A stretch of 64,000 nt of DNA. Source: Phocoena phocoena (taxonomy: Eukaryota > Chordata > Mammalia > Artiodactyla > Phocoenidae). This document shows, piece by piece, positions 36,181 through 51,000 of this stretch. The translations under genes were made by a program, and so were the position numbers. The stretch is from contig NW_027077402.1 in assembly GCF_963924675.1 (NCBI RefSeq), forward strand, positions 1,426,001 to 1,490,000, in the 5' to 3' direction. The notes beneath the pieces are model-generated. The model saw only the letters and a list, made by a program, of their open reading frames with translations, was not told where the DNA came from and ran no database searches. The first letter of the stretch is position 1. Each line of letters begins with the position of its first letter.

Positions 36181-38159
36181 GTCCACTAATCCTAAGGCGT
36201 ACACTAAAATTAACCCATACCCTAACACGAACGCTCACCTTAAACTGTTATCGTACCCTACCCTGTCCGCTAAACCATCCCCGTACCCTAACCCTAACCC
36301 TAACCCTAACCCTAACCCTAACCCTTACCCGAAGCCTTACACTAACCCATCCCCTAATCCTAATTCGTACGCTAACACTAACCCGTACCCTAACATGTAC
36401 GCTCACCCTAAACCGTTGTCGTACACTAACCTGTCCCCTAAATCATCTCCGTCCCCTAACCCTAACCCTAACTCTAACCCTAACCCTAACCCTAACCCTT
36501 ACCCAAAGCCTTACCCTAACCCGTCCACTAATCCTAAAGCGTACGCTAAAATTAACCCATACCCTAACACGTACCCTCACCTTAAACTGTTATCGTACCC
36601 TAACCTGTCCGCTAAACCGTCCCCGTCCCCTAACCCTAACCCTAACCCTAACCCTAACTCTAACCCTAACCCTTACCCAAAGCCTTACCCTAACCCGTCC
36701 CCTATTCCTACTCCGTACATTAACACTAACCAGCACCCTAACACGTACGCTCACCCTAAACTTTTGCCTTACCCTAACGTGTCCCCTAAACCGTCCCCGA
36801 CCCCTATCACTAACCCTAACCCTAACCCTAACACTTACCCGAAGCCTTACCCTAACACATTCCCTAATCTTAAACCGTACGCTAACACTACCCCGTACCC
36901 TAACACGTACGCTCACCCTAAAGCGTTGTCGTACCCTAACATGTCCCCTAAACTGTCCCCATCCTCTAAACCTAACCCTAAACCTAACCCTAACCCTTAC
37001 CCGAAGCCTTACCCTAAGCAATCCCCTAATCCTAACTCGAACGCTAACACTAACCCGTACCCTAACACGTAGGCTCATCCTAAACCGTTGTCGTACACTA
37101 ACTTGTCCCCTAAACCATCCCCGTCCCGTAACCCTAACCCTAACCCTTACCCAAAGCCTTAACCTAACCCGTCCACTAATCCTAACGCGTATGCTAAAAC
37201 TAACCCATACCCTATCACGTACGCTCATCTTAAACTGTTATCGTACACTAACCTGTCCCCTAAACCATCCCAGTCCCCTAACCCTAACCCTAACCCTAAC
37301 CCTAACCCTAACCCTTACCCGAAGCCTTACCCTAACCCGTCCCCTAATCCTATTCCGTACGTTAACACTAACCCATACCCTAAAACGTACGCTCACACTA
37401 AACCGTTGTTGTACCCTAAACTTTCACCTAAACAGTCCCCGTCCCCTAACCCTAACCATAACACTAACCCTAAACCTTACATGAAGCCTTACCCTAACCC
37501 GTCCCCAAATCCTAACCCGTACGCTAACAATAACCCATACCCTAACACGTACGCTCACACTAAACGATTGTCGTACCCTAACCTGTCCCCTACACCGTCC
37601 CCGTCCCCTAACCCTAACCCTAACCCTAACCCTAACCCTTACCCGAAGCCTTACACTAACCCGTCACCTAATCCTAACGCGTACGCTAACACTTACCAGT
37701 ACCCTAACACGTACGCTCACCCTAAACCGTTGTCGTAACCTAACCTGTCCCCTAAACCGTCCCCATCCCCTAACCCTAACCCTAATCCTAACTCTAACCC
37801 TAACCCTTACCCGAAGCCTTACCCTAACCCGTCCCTTAATCCTAACCCGTACGCTAACACTAACCCGTACCCTAACACGTACGCTCACCCTAAACTTTGT
37901 CTTACCCTAACCTGTCCCCTAAACCGTCCCCGTCCCCGTCCCCATCCCCTAACCCTAACCCTACCCCTACCCCTAACCCTTACCCGAAGCCTTACCCTAA
38001 CCGGTCCCCTAATCCTAACCCGTATGCTAACACTAACCCGTACCCTAACACGTACGCTCACCCTAAACCGTTGTCGTAACCTAACGTGTCCCCTAAACCG
38101 TCCCCGTCCCCTAACACTATCCCTAACCATAACCCTAACCCTAACCCTTACACGAAGCC

Positions 38160-41100
38160 TTACGCTAACACATTACCTAATCCTAACCCGTACGCTAACA
38201 CTAACCCGTACCCTAACACGTACGCTCACCCTAAACCGTTGTCGTACACTAACATCTCCCCTAAACCGTCCCGGTCCCCTAACCCTAACCCTAACCCTAA
38301 CCCTTAGCCGAAGCCTTACCCTAACCCGTCCCCTAATCCTAAACCGTACGCTAAAACTAACCCATACCCTAACACCTACGCTCACCCTAAACCGTTGTCG
38401 TACCCTAACCTATCCTCTAAACCGTCCCCGTCCCCTAACCCTAACCCCAACCCTAACCCTAACCCTTATATGAAGCCTTACCCTAACCCGTGCCCTAAAC
38501 CTAACCCGTACACTAACACTAATCAGTACCCTAACACGTACGCTTAACCTAAACACTTGTCGTACACTAACCGGTACCCTAAACCGTCCCCGTCGCCTAA
38601 CCCTAACCCTAACCTTAATCCTTACCCTAACCCTAACCCGAAGCCTTACCCTAAGCTGTCCCCTAATCCCAATCCGTACACTATCACTAACCCGTACCCT
38701 AACACGTACGCTCACCCTAAACCGTTGTCGTACCCTAACCTGTCCCCTAAACCGTCCCCATCCACTAACCCTAACCTTAACCCTAACCCTAAACCTAACC
38801 CTTACCCGAAGCCTTACCCTAACCCGTCACCTAATCCTAACCCGTACGCTAACACTAACCCATACCCTAACACGTACGCTCACCCTAAACCGTTGTCGTA
38901 CCCTAACCAGTCCCCTAAACAGTCCCCGTTCCCAAACCCTAACCCTAACCCTAACCATAACCCTTACCCGAAGCCTTACCCTAACCCGTCACCTAATCCT
39001 AACCCGTACGCTAACACTAACCCATACCCTAACACGTACGCTCACCCTAAACCGTTGTCGTACCCTAACCAGTCCCCTAAACAGTCCCCGTTCCCAAACC
39101 CTAACCCTAACCCTAACCATAACCCTTACCCGAAGCCTTACACTAACCCGTCCCCTAATCCTAACCCGTACGCTTACACTAACCCGTACCCTAACACGTA
39201 CGTTCACCCTAAACCATTTTCGTACCCTAACCTGTCCCCTAAACCGTCCCCGTCCCCTAGCCCTAACCCTAACCCTAACCCTAACCCTTACCGTAAGCCT
39301 TACCGTAACCCGTCCCCTAACCCTAACCCATACACTAACCCTTACCAGTACCCTAACACGTACGCTTAACCTAAACCCTTGTCTTACACTAACCGGTCCC
39401 CTAAACCGTCCCCGTCCCCTAACCCTAACCCTAACCCTAATCCTTACCCTAACCCTAACCCGAAGCCTTACACTAAGCCGTCCCCTAATCCTAACCCGTA
39501 CGCTAACACTAACCCATACCCTAACACGTATGCTCACCCTAAACCGTTGTCGTACCCTAAACTGTCCCCTAAACCGTCCCCGTATCCTAACCCTAACCCT
39601 AATCCTAAACCTAAACCTAACCCTTACCAGAAGCCTTACCCAAACCCGTCCCCTAATCCTAACCCGTACCCTAACACTAAGCAGTGCCCTAACACGTATG
39701 CTCATCCTAAACTGCTGTCGTACCCTAACCGGTCCCTTAAACAGTCCCCGTTCCCAAACCCTAACCCTAACCCTAACCCTAACCATAACTCTTACCCGAA
39801 GCCTTACACTAACCCATCCGCTAATCCTAATGCGTACGCTAACACTAACCATTACCCTAACCCGTACGCTCACCCTATACCGTTGTCGTACCCTAACCTG
39901 TCCCCTAAACTGTCCCCGTCCTCTAACCCTAACCCTAACCCTAACCCTAACCCTTACCCGAAGCCTTACCTTAACCCGTCCCTTAATGCTAACCCGTACG
40001 CTAACAATAACCCGTACCCTAACCCGTACGTTCAGCCTAAACCATTGTCGTACACTAACCTGTCCCCTAAACCATCCCCGTCCCCGTCTCCTAACCTTAA
40101 CCTTAACCCTAACCCTAACCCTTACCCGAAGACTTACACTAACCCGTCCCCTAATCCTAACCTGTACGCTAACACTAACCCTTACCCTAACACGTACGCT
40201 CACCCTAAACCGTTGTCGTACACTAACCTGTCCCCTAAACCGTCCCCGTCCCCTACCCTAACTCTAACCCTAACCCTAACCCTAACCCTTACCGTAAGCC
40301 TTACCGTAACCCGGCCCATAATCCTAACCCGTACACTAACACGAACCAGTACCCTAACACATACGCTCACCCTAAACCGTTGTCGTACCCTAACCAGTCC
40401 CCTAAACTGTCCCCATCCCCTAATCCTAAACCTAACGCTAACCCTAACCCTAACCCTTATCCGAAGCCTTACCCTAAACCGTCCCCTATTCCTAACCCGT
40501 ACGCTAACACTAACTTGTACCCTAACACATACGCTCACACTAAACTGTTGTCGTACCCTAACATGTCCCCTAAACCGTCCCCGTCCCCTAACCCTAACCC
40601 TAACCCTAACCCTAACCCTAACCGTAACACTAAGCCGAAGCCTTACACTAAACCGTCCACTAATCCTAACCCGTACGCTAACACTAACCCGTACCCTAAC
40701 ACGTACGCTCACCCTAAACCGTTGTTGTACCATAACCTGTCTCCTAAACCGTCACCGTCCCCGTCCCCTAACCCTAACCCTAACCCTAACCGGTCGCCTA
40801 AGCCGTCCCCATCCCCGTCCCCTAACCCTAAGCCTAACCCTAACGCTAACCCTTACCCGAAGCCTTACCCTAACCCGTTCCCTAATCCTAACACGTACGC
40901 TAACACTAACCCGTACCCTAACATGTATGCTCACGCTAAACCGTTGTCGTATCCTAACCTTTCCCCTAAACCGTCCCCGTCCCATCACCCTAACACTAAC
41001 CCTATCCCTAACCCTAAACCTTATCCGAAGCCTTACCCTAACCTGTCACCTAATACTAAACCGTACGCTAACACTAAACCATACCCTAACATCTACACTC

Positions 41101-42430
41101 ACCCTAAAACGTTGACGTACACTAACCTGTCCCCTAAACCATCCCCGTCCCCTAACCCTAACCCTAAACCTAACCCTAAACTTAACACTTACCCGAAGCC
41201 TTACACTAAACCGTCCCCTAATCCTAACCCATACGCTAACACTAAACCATACCCTAACACGTACGCTCACCCTAAACCGTTGTCTTACCCTAACCTGTCC
41301 CCTAAACCGTCCCCATCCCCTAACCCTAACCCTAACCCTAAACCTAACCCTAACCCTTACCCGAAGCATTACCCTAAACCGTCCCCTAATCGTAACCCGT
41401 ACGCTAACACTAACCAATACCCTAACACTTACGCTCACTCTAAACCGTTGTCATACACTAACCTGTCCCCTAAACCGTCCCTGTCCCCTAACCCTAACCC
41501 TAACACAAACCCTTAGCCGAAGCCTTACCCTAAACCGTCCCCTAATCCTAACCCATAAGCTAACACTAACCTGTACCGTAACACGTACGCTAACCCTAAA
41601 CTGTTGTCGTACCCTAACCGGTCCCATAAAACGTCCCCATCCCCTAACCCTAACCCTAAACCTAACCCTAACCCTTAGCCGAAGCCTTACCCTAACCCGT
41701 CCCCTAATCCTAACCCATAAGCAAACAATAACCTGTACCGTAACACGTACGCTAACCCTAAACCGTTGTCTTACCCTAACATTTCCCCTAAACCGTCCCC
41801 GTCCCCTAACCATAACCCTAACCCTATCCCTAACCCTAACCCTTACCCGAAGCCTTACCCTAACCCGTCGCCTAATCCTAACCCGTACGCTAACACTAAC
41901 CCGTACCCTAACATGTACACCTACCGTAAACTGTAGTTGTACCCTAACCTGTCCCCTAAACCGTCCCCGTCCCCTAACCTTAACCCTAACCCTAACCCTT
42001 ACCCGAAGCCTTACCCTAACCCGTCCCCTTGTCCTTACCCGTACACTAACACTAACTCGTACCCTAACACGTACGCTCACACTAAACTGTTGATGTACCC
42101 TAACCTGTCCCCTAAACCATCGCCGTCCCCTAAACCTAACCCTAACCCTAACACTAACCCTAACCCTAACCCTTACCCGAAGCCTTACCCTAACCCGTCT
42201 CCTAATTCTAACCCGTACGCTAACACTGAACCATACCCTAACACGTACACGCACCCTAAACCATGGTCGGAACCTAACCTGTCCCCTAAACCGTCCCCGT
42301 CCCCTAACCCTAACCCTAAACCTAACCCTAACTCTAACCCTTACCCGAAGCCTTACCCTAACCCGTCCCAAAATCCTAACCCGTACGCTAACACTAACCC
42401 TTACCTTAACACGTACGCTCACCCTAAACC
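38160..42430 (+). repeat. Large higher-order repeat of about 10 kb, copy A (sampled part)
   Basis: Rare-variant landmarks in this segment reappear in order in copy B: 38251 with 48136, 39624 with 49652, 40313 with 50345, 41721 with 52478 and 42261 with 53371. The offset grows from 9,885 to 11,110 bp, so monomers have been gained or lost between landmarks. The true unit limits were not determined. Confidence 0.78.
38797..39141 (+). repeat. Exact tandem duplication of one 162-bp monomer
   Basis: Base-for-base the stretch from about 38797 repeats after 162 bp (27 hexamers) until 39141. It includes rare variants such as CAGTCCCCTAAACAGTCCCC and GTTCCCAAACCC. Comparison by eye found no difference between the two copies, so this is a very recent event. 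Confidence 0.85.
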
Positions 42431-43079
42431 TTTGTCTTACCCTAACATGTCCCCTAAACCGTCCCCGTCCCCGTCCCCATCCCCTAACCCTAACCCTAAC
42501 CCTACCCTTAACCCTTACCCAAAAACTTACACTAACCCGTCACCTAATCCTAACCCGTACGCTAACACTAAACCGTACCTTAACACGTACGCTCACCCTA
42601 AACCGTTGTCGTAAACTAACGTGTCCCCTAAACCATCCCCGTCCCCTAACACTAACCCTAACCCTAACCCTAACCCTTACCCGAAGCCTTACCCTAAACC
42701 GTCGCCTAATCCTAACCCGTACGCTAAAACTAACCCATACCCTAATACGTATGCTCACACTAAACCGTTGTCGTACTCTAACCTATCCTCTAAACTGTCC
42801 CCGTCCCCTAACCCTAACCCCAACCCTAACCCTAACCCTTACCCGCAGCCTTACCCTAACCCGTGCCCTAAACCTAACCCGTACACTAACACTAACCAGT
42901 ACCCTAACACGTACGCTTAACCTAAACCCTTGTTGTACACTAACCTGTCTCCTAAACTGTCCCCGACCTCTAACCCTAACCCTAACCCTAACCCTAGCCC
43001 TTACCCTAAGCCTTACGCTAACCTGTCCACTAATCCTAACCCGTATGCTAACAGTAACCCGTACCCTAACACGTACGCT

Positions 43080-44330
43080 CACCCTAAACCATTGTCGTAC
43101 CCTAACCTGTCCCCTAAACCATCCGCGTCCCCTAACCCTAACCATAAACCTAACCCTAACCCTAACCCTAACCCTAACACTTACCCGAAGCCTTACACTA
43201 ACCCGTCCTCTAATCCTAACCCGTACGCTAGCACTAACCAGTACCCTAACACGTACGCTCACCCTAAACCACTGTCGTACCATAACCTGTTCCCTAAACC
43301 GTCCCCGTCCCCTAACCCTAACTCTAACAGTAACCCTAACCCTAATCCTTACCCGAAGCCTTACACTAACCCATCCCCTAATCCTAACTCGTACGCTAAC
43401 ACTAACACTTACCCTAACACGTAGGCTTACCCTAAACCGTTGTCGTACACTAACCTGTCCCCTAAATCATCCCCGTCCCCTAACCCTAACCCTTTTCCTA
43501 ACCCTAACCCTAACCCATACCCAAAGCCTTACCCTAACCCGTCCACTAATCCTAATGCGTACGCTAAAAAAAACCCATACCCTAACACGTACGCTCACCT
43601 TAAACTGTTATCATACCCTAACCTGTCCCCTAAACAGTCCCCATCCCCTAACCCTAACCCTAACCCTAACCCTAACCCTTACCCGAAGCCTTACCCTAAC
43701 CCGTCCCCTAATCCTACTCCGTACGTTAACACTAACCCGTACCCTAACACGTACGCTCACCCTAAACCGTTGTCGTAACCTAACCTGTCCCCTGTACCGT
43801 CCCCGTCCCCTAACCCTAACCCTAACCCTAAACTGTCCCCTAAACCGTCCCCGTCCCCTAACCCTAACCCTAACACTAAACCTAAACTTTACCCGAAGCC
43901 TTACCCTAAACCGTCCCCTAATCCTAACCTGTATGCTAACACTAACCTGTACCCTAACACATACGCTCACCCTAAACCATTGTCGTACCCTAACCTGTCC
44001 CCTAAACCATCCGCATCCCCTAACCCTAACCCTAATCCTAACCCTAACCCTAACACTTACCCGAAGCCTTACACTAACCCGTCCCCTAATCCTAACCCGT
44101 TTGCTAACACTAACCAGTACCCTAACACGTACGCTCACACTAAACCATTGTCGTACCATAACCTGTTCCCTAAACCGTCCCCGTCCCCTAACCCTAACTC
44201 TAACACTAACCCTAACCCTAATCCTTACCCGAAGCCTTACACTAACCCATCCCCTAATCTTAACACGTACGCTAACACTAACCCGTACCCTAACACGTAG
44301 GCTTAACCTAAACCGTTGTCGTACACTAAC
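43080..44330 (+). repeat. Higher-order repeat of about 876 bp within the right array
   Basis: The sequence CATAACCTGTTCCCTAAACC at 43281 recurs at 44157, and the flanking monomers (CCATCCGCG/CCATCCGCA before, CCCATCCCCTAATC after) recur with it. The step of 876 bp is 146 hexamers. It differs from the roughly 1,014-bp unit further left, so the array holds more than one higher-order length. Confidence 0.75.
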
Positions 44331-47300
44331 CTGTCTCCTAAATCATCCCCGGCCCCTAACCCTAACCCTTTCCCTTACCCTAACCCTAACCCTTACCCGA
44401 AGCCTTACCCTAACTCGTCCCCTAATCCTACTCTGTACGTTAACACTAACCCGTACCCTAACACGTACGCTCACCCTAAACCGTTGTCGTACCCTAACCT
44501 GTCCCCTAAACCATCCCCGTCCCCTAACCGTAACCCTAAACCTAACCCTAACCCTTACCCAAAGCCTTACCCTAACCCGTCCACTAATCTTAATGCGTAC
44601 GCTAAAACTAACCCATACCCTAACACGTACGCTCACCTTAAACTGTTATCGTTCCCTAACCTGTCCCCTAAAGCGTCCCAGTCCCCTAACCCTAACCCTA
44701 ACCCTAACCCGAAGCCTTACCCTAACCCGTCCCATAATCCTACTCCGTATGTTAACACTAACCCGTACCCTAACACGTACGCTCACCCTAAACCGTTGTT
44801 GTACCCTAAACTGTCCCCTAAACCGTCCCCGTCCCCTAACCCTAACCCTAACCCTAACACTAACCCTAAACCTTACTCGAAGCCTTACCCTAACCCGTCC
44901 CCTAATCGTAACCCGTACGCTAACAATAACCCGTAACCTAACACGTACGCTCCCACTACACCATTGTCGTACCCTAACCTGTCCCCTAAACCGTCCCCAT
45001 CCCCTAACCCTAACCCTTACCCTAGTCCTAACCCTTACCCGAAGCCTTACACTAACCCGTCCCCTAACCCTACCCCGTACGCCAACACTAACCAGTACCC
45101 TAACACGTACGCTCACCCTAAACCGTTGTCATACACTAACCTGTCCCCTAAACCGGCCCCTTCCCCTAACCCTAACCCGAACCCTAACTGAAACCCTAAC
45201 CCTTACCCGAAGCATTACCCTAAGCCGTCCCCTAATCCTAACCCATACGCTAACACGAACCCATAGCCTAACACGTACGCTCAACCTAAACCTTTGTCTT
45301 ACACTAACCTGCCCTTAAACCGTCCCCGTCCCCGTCCCCATCCCCTAACCCTAAACCTAACCCTACCACTAACACTTACCCAAAGCCTTACCCTAAGCCT
45401 CCCCCTAATCCTAACCCGTACGCTGACACTAACTCGTACCTTAACACGTACACTCACCCTAAACCATTGTCGTAACCTAACATGTCCCCTAAACCGTCCC
45501 CGTCCCCTAACCCTAACCCTAACCCTAACCCTAATCCTAACCCTAACCCTTACCCGAAGCCTTACCCTAAACAGTCCCCTAATCCTAAACCGTACGCTAA
45601 AACTAACCCATACCCTAACACGTACGCTCACCCTAAACCATTGTCGTACACAAATCTATCCTCTAAACCGTCCCCGTCCCCTAACCCTAACCCCAACCCT
45701 AACCCTAACACTTACCCGCAGCCTTACACTAACCCGTGCCCTAAACCTAAACCGTACACTAACACTAAACAGTACCCTAACACGTACGCTTAACCTAAAT
45801 CCTTGTCGTACACTAACCTGTCCCCTAAACTGTCCCCATCGTCTAAACCTAACCCTAACCCTAACCCTAAACCTAGCCCTTACCCTAAGCCTTACGCTAA
45901 CCCGTCCCCTAATCCTAACCCGTACTCTAACAGTAACCCATACCCTAACATGTACGCTCACCCTAAACTGTTTTCATAACCTAAACTGTCCCCTAAACCA
46001 TTCCCATCCCCTAACCCTAACCCAAACCCTAACCCTAACCCTAACCCTTACCCGAAGCCTTACACTAACCCGTCCCCTAATCCTAACCCGTACGCTAACA
46101 CTAACCCGTACCCTAACACGTACGCTCAACCTAAACCATTGTCATACAATAACCTGTTCCCTAAACCGTTCCCGTGCCCTAACCCTAACCCTAACCTTAA
46201 CCCTTACCCGAAGCCTTACCCTAACCTATCCCCTAATCCTAACTCGTACGCTAACACTAACCCGTACCCTAACACATAGGCTCACCCTAAACCGTTGTCG
46301 TACACTAACCTGTACCCTAAACCATCCCCGTCCCCGTCCCCTAACCCTAACCCTAACCTTAACCCTAACCCTTAACCAAAGCCTTACCCTAACCCGTCCA
46401 CTAATCCTAATGCGTACGCTAAAACTAAACCATACCCTAACACGTACGCTCACCTTAAACTGTTATCGTACCCTAACCTGTCCCCTAAATCGTCCCCGTC
46501 CCCTAACACTAACCCTGACCCTAAGCCTAAACCTAAACCTTACCCGAAGCCTTACCCTAACACGTCCGCTAATCCTACTCCGAATGTTAACACTAACCCG
46601 TACCCTAACACGTACGTTCACCCTAAACCGTTTTTGTACACTAAACTGTCCCCTAAACCTTCCCTGTCCCCTAACCCTAACCCTAACACTAACCCTAAAA
46701 CTTACCCGCAGCCTTACACTAACCCGTCACCTAAACCTAACCCGTTCGCTAACAATAACCCATACCCTAACACGTACGCTCACACTAAACCATAGTCGTA
46801 CCCTAACCTGTCCCCTAAACCGTCCCCATCCCCTAACCCTAACCCTAACCGTAACCCTAACACTTACCCAAAGCCTTACATTAACCCGTCCCCTAATCCT
46901 AACGCGTACGCTAACACTAACCAGTACCCTAACACGTACGCTCACCCTAAACCGTTGTCGAACCCTAACCTGTCCCCTAAAACGTCCCCATCCCCTAAGC
47001 CTAACCCTAGCCCTAACTTTAACCCTAACCCTTACCCGAAGCCTTACCCTAACCCGTCCCCTAATCCTAATGCGGACGCTAACATTAACCAGTACCCTAA
47101 CACGTACGCTCACCCTAAACCGTTGTCGTGCCCTAACCTGTCCCCTAAACCGTCCCCAACCCCTAACCCTAACCCTAAACCTAATTCTAACCCTAACCCT
47201 TACCCAAAGCCTTACCCTAACCCGTCCCATAATCCTAACCCGTACGCTAACACTAACCCGTACCCTAACACGTACGCTCAACCTAAACCTTTGTCTTACC

Positions 47301-48049
47301 CTAACCTGTCCCCTAAACCATCCCAGTCCCTGTCCCCATCCCCTAATCCTAACCCTAACCCTACCCCTAACACTTACCCAAAGCCTTACCCTAACCCGTC
47401 CCCTAATCCTAACCCGTATGCTAACACTAACCCGTACCTTAACACGTACGCTCACCCTAAACCGTTGTCGTATCCAAACATGTCCCCAAAACCGTCCCCG
47501 TCCCCTAAACCTAACCCTAACCCTAACCCTAAACCTAACCCTAACCCTTACCCGAAGACATACTCTAACCCGTCCCCTAATCCTAACCCGTACGCTAAAA
47601 CTAACCCATACCCTAACACGTACACTCACCCTAAACCGTTGTCGTACCCTACCTATCCTCTAAACCGTCCACGTCCCCTAACCCTAACCCTAACCCTAAA
47701 CCTAACCCTAACCCTTACCCGAAGCCTTACCCTAACCCGTCCCCTAATCGTACTCTGTACGTTAACACTAACCCATACCCTAACACGTACGCTCACCCTA
47801 AACCGTTGTCGTAAACTAACCTGTCCCCTAAACCGTCCCCGTCCCCTAACCCTAACCCTAACCCTTACCCAAAGCCTTACCCTAACCCGTCCCCTAATCC
47901 TCAACCGTACGCTAAAACTAAACCGTACCTTAACACGTACGCTCACCATAAACCGTTGTCGTAACCTAACGTGTCCCCTAAACCGTCCCCGTTCCCTAAC
48001 GCTATCCCTAACCCTAACCCTAACCCTAACCCTTACACGAAGCCTTACG

Positions 48050-51000
48050 CTAACATATTACCTAATCCTAACCCGTACGCTAACACTAACCCGTACCCGA
48101 ACACGTACGCTCACCCTAAACCATTGTCGTACACTAATATCTCCCCTAAACCGTCCCGATCCCCTAACCCTAACCCTAACCCTAACCCTAACCCTTACCC
48201 GAAGCCTTACCCTAACCCGTCCCCTAATCCTAAACCGTAAGCTAAAACTAACCCATACCCTAACACCTACGCTCACCCTAAACCATGGTCGTACCCTAAC
48301 CTATCCTCTAAACCGTCCCCGTCACCTAACCCTAACCCTTACCTGAAGCCTTACCCTAACCCGTGCCCTAAACCTAAACCGTACACTAACACTAACCAGT
48401 ACCCTAACACGTACGCTTAACCTAAACACTTGTCGTACACTAACCGGTCCCCTAAACCGTCCCCGTCCCCTAACCCTAACCCTAACCCTAATCCTTACCC
48501 TAACCCTAACCCGAAGCCTTACCCTAAGCCGTCCCCTAATCCCAATCCGTACACTAACACTAACCCGTACCCTAACATGTACGCTCACCCTAAACCGTTG
48601 TCGTACCCTAACCTGTCCCCTAAACCGTCCCCGTTCCCAAACCCTAACCCTAACGCTAACCATAACCCTTACCCGAAGCCTTACACTAACCCGTCCCCTA
48701 ATCCTAACCCGTACGCTTACACTAACCCGTACCCTAACACGTACGCTCACCCTAAACCGTTGTCGTACCCTAACCTGTCCCCTAAACCCTCCCCGTCCTC
48801 TAACACTAACCCTAACCCTTACCTGAAGCCTTACCCTAACCCGTCCCTTAATCCTAACCCGTACGCTAACACTAACCCTTACCCTAACACGTACGTTCAC
48901 CCTAAACCATTTTCGTACCCTAACCTGTCCCCTAAACCGTCCCCGTCCCCTAACCATAACTCTAACCCTAACCCTAACCCTAACCTTACCGTAAGCCTTA
49001 CCGTAACCCGTCCCCTAATCCTAACCAATACACTAACACTAACCAGTACCCTAACACGTACGCTTAACCTAAACACTTGTCGTACACTAACCGGTCCCCT
49101 AAACCGTCCCCGTCCCCTAACCCTAACCGTAACCCTAATCCTTACCCTAACCCTAACCCGAAGCCTTACACAAAGCCATCCCCTAATCCTAATCCGTACG
49201 CTAACACTAACCCGTACCCTAACACGTACGCTCACCCTAAACCGTTGTCGTACCCTAACCTGTCCCCTAAACCGTCCCCGTGCTCTAACCCTAAACTTAA
49301 CACTAACCCTAAACCTAAACCTTACCCGAAGCCTTACAATAACCCGTCACCTAATCCTAACCCGTACGCTAACACTAACCCGTACCCTAACACTTACGCT
49401 CACCATAAACCGTTGTCGTACCCTAACCTGTCCCCTAGACAGTCCCCGTCCCCTAACCCTAACCCTAACCCTAACCCTAACCCTTACCCAAAGCCTTACA
49501 CTAACCCGTCCCCTAATCCTAACCCGTACGCTAACACTAACCCGTTCCCTAACACGTATGCTCACCCGAAACCGTTGTCGTACCCTAAACTGTCCCCTAA
49601 ACCGTCCCCGTCTCCTAACCCTAACCCTAATCCTAAACCTAAACCTAACCCTTACCAGAAGCCTTACCCTAACCCATCCCCTAATCCTAACCCGTACCCT
49701 AACACTACCAGTGCCCTAACACGTATGCTCATCCTAAACCGCTGTCGTACCCTAACCGGTCCCCTAAACAGTCCCCGTTCCCAAACCCTAACCCTAACCC
49801 TAACCCTAACCATAACTCTTACCCGAAGCCTTACATTAACCCGTCCGCTAATCCTAACCCGTACGCTTACACTAACCCGTACCATAACACGTACGCTCAC
49901 CCTAAACCGTTGTCGTACCCTAACCTGTCCCCTAAACCGTCCCCGTCCTCTAACCCTAACACTAACCCTAACCCTAACCCTAACCTTACCCGAAGCCTTA
50001 CCTTAACCCGGCCCGTAATCCTAACCCGTACGCTAAAAATAACCCGTACCCTAACCCGTACGTTCAGCCTAAACCATTGTCGTACTCTAACCTGTCCCCT
50101 AAACCGTCCCCGTCCCCGTCTACTAACCTTAACCTTAACCCTAACCCTAACCCTTACCCGAAGACTTACACTAACCCGTCCCCTAATCCTAACCTGTACG
50201 CTAACACTAACACTTACCCTAACACGTACGCTCACCCTAAAACGTTGTCATACACTAACGTGTCCCATAAACCGTCCCCGTCCCCTACCCTAACTCTAAC
50301 CCTAACCCTAACCCTAACCCTTACCGTAAGCCTTACCGTAACCCGGCCCATAATCCTAACCCGTACACTAACACGAACCAGTACCCTAACACGTACGCTC
50401 ACCCTAAACCGTTGTCGTACCCTAACCAGTCCCCTAAACTGTCCCCATCCCCTAACCCTAACCCTAACACTAACCCTAACCCTAACGCTTACCCGAAGCC
50501 TTACCCTAACCCGTCCCCTAATGCTAACACGTACGCTAACACTAACTCGTACCCTAACACGTACGCTCACCCTACACCATTTTCGTAGCCTAACCAGTCC
50601 CGTAAACCGTCCCCGTCCCTTAACCCTAACCCTAACCCTAAACCTTACCCGAAACCTTACCCTAACCCCTCCCGTAATCCTAACCCATACGCTAACACTA
50701 ACCCGTACCCTAACACGTACGCTCACCCTAAACTGTTGTCGTACACTAACCTCTCCCCTAATCCGTCCCCTTCCCCTAACCCTAACCCTAACCCTAACCC
50801 TAACCCTAACCCTAACACTTAGCCGAAGCCTTACCCTAACCCGTCCCCTAATCCGAACCCGTACGCTAACACTAACCCGTACCCTAACATGTACGCTTAC
50901 CCTAAACCATTGTCATACCCTAACCTGTACCCTAAACCGTCCCCATCCCCTATTCCTAACCCTAACCCTAACCCTAACCCTAATCCTTACCCGAAGCCTT

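Noticed and set aside
34347..37484. A + strand open frame of 1,045 codons starting at ATG, rich in Leu-Thr and Thr-Arg pairs.
   Set aside because: It is the CTAACC frame of degenerate CCCTAA repeats, which has no stop by composition. Similar frames (855 codons at 42751-45318, 789 at 45294-47663) occur all along the array and their sequence follows the DNA repeat. No domain or codon signature of selection is visible.
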